A DNA stretch of 64,000 nucleotides from Tigriopus japonicus. Its lineage: Eukaryota; Arthropoda; Copepoda; Harpacticoida; Harpacticidae. Under the pieces are notes generated by a model, which saw only the letters and a program-made list of their open reading frames with translations, made no database searches and was not told the origin of the DNA. The position numbers and the translations under genes are program-made. Positions 62,447-64,000 of the stretch are shown piece after piece (position 1 is the stretch's first letter; the number at the start of each line of letters is the position of its first letter). The stretch covers positions 1,194,904 to 1,258,903 of the forward strand of contig JAAGOF010000185.1 of the NCBI GenBank assembly GCA_010645155.1, written 5' to 3'.

Positions 62447-63295
62447 GGTTCCGCGTTCGGGACAAACAGATGGAAACGAAATGGGATTCAAGTGACCCGT
62501 TCGATGAGTGACTCCGATCAGAGTTTTATGTATGTTGTTAAGATGAAGTCCACCAGACACGCACACACACACGCACTCGCTCCATTGAGCGGAGAAACGT
62601 CAGCTGAACTCAAGAAACAGCGAAAGCGGGAGGGTGACGCTCCTCGTCAAAATAGCCCATTGAGTCTACCTCTGAATGACTGATGATGGATCATGCATGG
62701 AGAAAATAGAAATGGTTTACTGAGAAATGGTAGGGGCGTTTTCATGGGGAAGATTCTATTTTAAAAATAGATAAGGTAAGCGCAATGTTGAAACGATGGT
62801 GTAAGATGAATCGCCTGGGACTTCAAAGTTTTTTCCGATGCCCGGGTGCGAAAGATGAATTTGTTGTAAATACATTCCTGGGCTTTTTTGAAAGGCGGGG
62901 AGGGGATCATTCATGGTCAAAATATAATAGGAACAATACCCTTTCCGTACAAAATATCCCGATGTTGTAAGATGGCCATATGAAGAACTGTCACCCTTAA
63001 CTTTTGAAGTGACTAACATTGCGAGGGTTTTGAGTTAATTTTTCAAATATACTTTACAGTTCGTAAGAGTTACATCTAAATCCTCGAATGAAAAGCAATT
63101 TGATATTGAGATATGTTTTTATTCTTCCCTTTCATTTGGACCGTGCTTGATACAGACCAGATGTTAATGACTCTTTTCCTTTGGCCATTTTGAGATTCGC
63201 TGACATTTCCGTCACCCTCTTCGAGACATTTCATTGTCCAAAAGAAAACAACAACATTTACACGTTGTGGATTTTGTATTCCGAGGGGTTTCAAC
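62447..63295. other. Shared promoter interval of divergent NDUFB3 and UTP14
   Basis: The interval is 849 bases between the two start codons. It contains a short CA-repeat near 62557-62575. No TATA box or further gene was recognised. Both genes are housekeeping, so a bidirectional promoter is plausible but not shown. Confidence 0.4.
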
Positions 63296-64000
63296 ATGGG
63301 CAAAAGGAGTCAAAAGAAAGGCTCTTCTAAGACCAAGGAGTCTGTTCCGTTAGATCATGATGAACTGGGCGGAGACTACGATGGGTTCATCACCGATATG
63401 GCCGCTTTGGAAGGCGCTCCTCGGTAATTCATTATCTTGGAAAAGTTTATTGCGATGTCATATATCACGATTCTTGTCACACAATTAAATTGTAGGGTAG
63501 GGTAAAAGTGGCTCCCCGCAATGTTCACATTGGCATAGGTCGGTTGTCGAGATATGAAATGTTTTGTTAGAGCATGATATATATTACACCATTTTTGTGT
63601 AAGTTATAATGCCATCAAACCAATCAATTCAGTGATTCGAAACTCTACGTTGATATGTTGCAGATTTTTACACACGGAAGATGTGGAAGGCTCCCATGAT
63701 TTGGTCACGCCCTCGGCTACATTGGGAAAAAATGCAAAGCTCTCTCTGGAAGCTATGTTGGCTTCCGTGGCCCCTGAAAAAGGCCGAGAGGCGACCAAGG
63801 CCAAAGCCAAAGCCCAGGAAAAAGAATGGAAGCTCAGTCAACCTTTAAGCGACCCTGCGGCCAAAATGGTGGCTAGAAAAGCGCTCTATGAACGCGCCAA
63901 AGCCGATGTGGGTCAATGGAACGCCTTGGTACATTCGCGACGTGCCGCTGAAACGCTCTCTTTCCCCATTCAATCCGAATCCGTCAATCGATTGGAAACG
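63296..64000 (+). CDS. UTP14: UTP14, U3 snoRNP (small-subunit processome) component, 5' part
   Basis: Exon 1 is 63296-63423 (MGKRSQKKGSSKTKES, DGFITDMAALEGAPR) with a phase-2 donor, and exon 2 starts at 63664 and is still open at the window end. About 155 residues are visible. The second exon carries KAKAQEKEWKLSQPLSDP, the KALYERAKADVGQWNALVHS stretch and RRAAETLSFPI, which match the start of the Utp14 family domain (W-x-x-x-V-x-x-x-R-x-A-x-x-L-x-F-P). UTP14 acts in nucleolar 18S rRNA processing with the DEAH helicase Dhr1/DHX37. The gene is cut by the window edge and not damaged as far as can be seen. Confidence 0.88.

Noticed and set aside
1..64000. CRISPR arrays, operons, tRNA or rRNA genes
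   Set aside because: No regularly spaced repeats of CRISPR type, no rRNA-like sequence and no convincing tRNA cloverleaf was seen. The window is eukaryotic.

Overview
This window reads as a piece of an arthropod nuclear genome, most plausibly a crustacean (a copepod would fit), though the species cannot be fixed by reading alone. Genes are split by GT-AG introns of tens of bases to 6 kb, AATAAA signals follow several stop codons, and the non-coding DNA is full of small DNA transposons. The gene set is animal: a CRF-like diuretic hormone (DH44) precursor (arthropod-type), canoe/afadin, PDCD4, NDUFB3 and UTP14.

Layout. 0.65-1.74 kb (+): two-exon precursor of a DH44 peptide. 2.44-4.92 kb (+): four-exon gene for a small secreted eight-cysteine protein of unknown family. 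6.09 to about 32.8 kb (+): a giant gene of at least 21 exons coding about 2,955 residues plus an unresolved tail. It is built from degenerate alpha-helical repeats with an A-x-x-N/Q-G-A-S core, and most of its introns are phase 1. I do not recognise the family; it is the main candidate for something undescribed. 33.2-45.8 kb: a gene-poor block full of transposons, including a 979-bp TTA-flanked element, a hAT-like element with an 8-bp target duplication and a roughly 960-bp element nested inside it, a second near-identical copy of that 960-bp element, and a foldback MITE whose sister lies in an intron of the giant gene. 45.82-47.58 kb (+): PDCD4. 49.19-60.35 kb (+): canoe/afadin, ten exons; its third intron holds an intronless minus-strand gene for a divergent GT10 fucosyltransferase-like type II membrane protein. 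60.65-62.45 kb (-): NDUFB3, converging on afadin, with a dead LINE reverse-transcriptase fragment in its intron. 63.30 kb to the window end (+): the 5' part of UTP14, divergent from NDUFB3.

The genes are functionally unrelated (hormone, translation repressor, junction scaffold, complex I subunit, ribosome biogenesis), as is normal for an animal chromosome. Exon boundaries were worked out by hand from GT/AG sites and reading-frame continuity. Many candidate reading frames elsewhere begin at non-ATG codons and lie inside introns or transposons; these were not called as genes.
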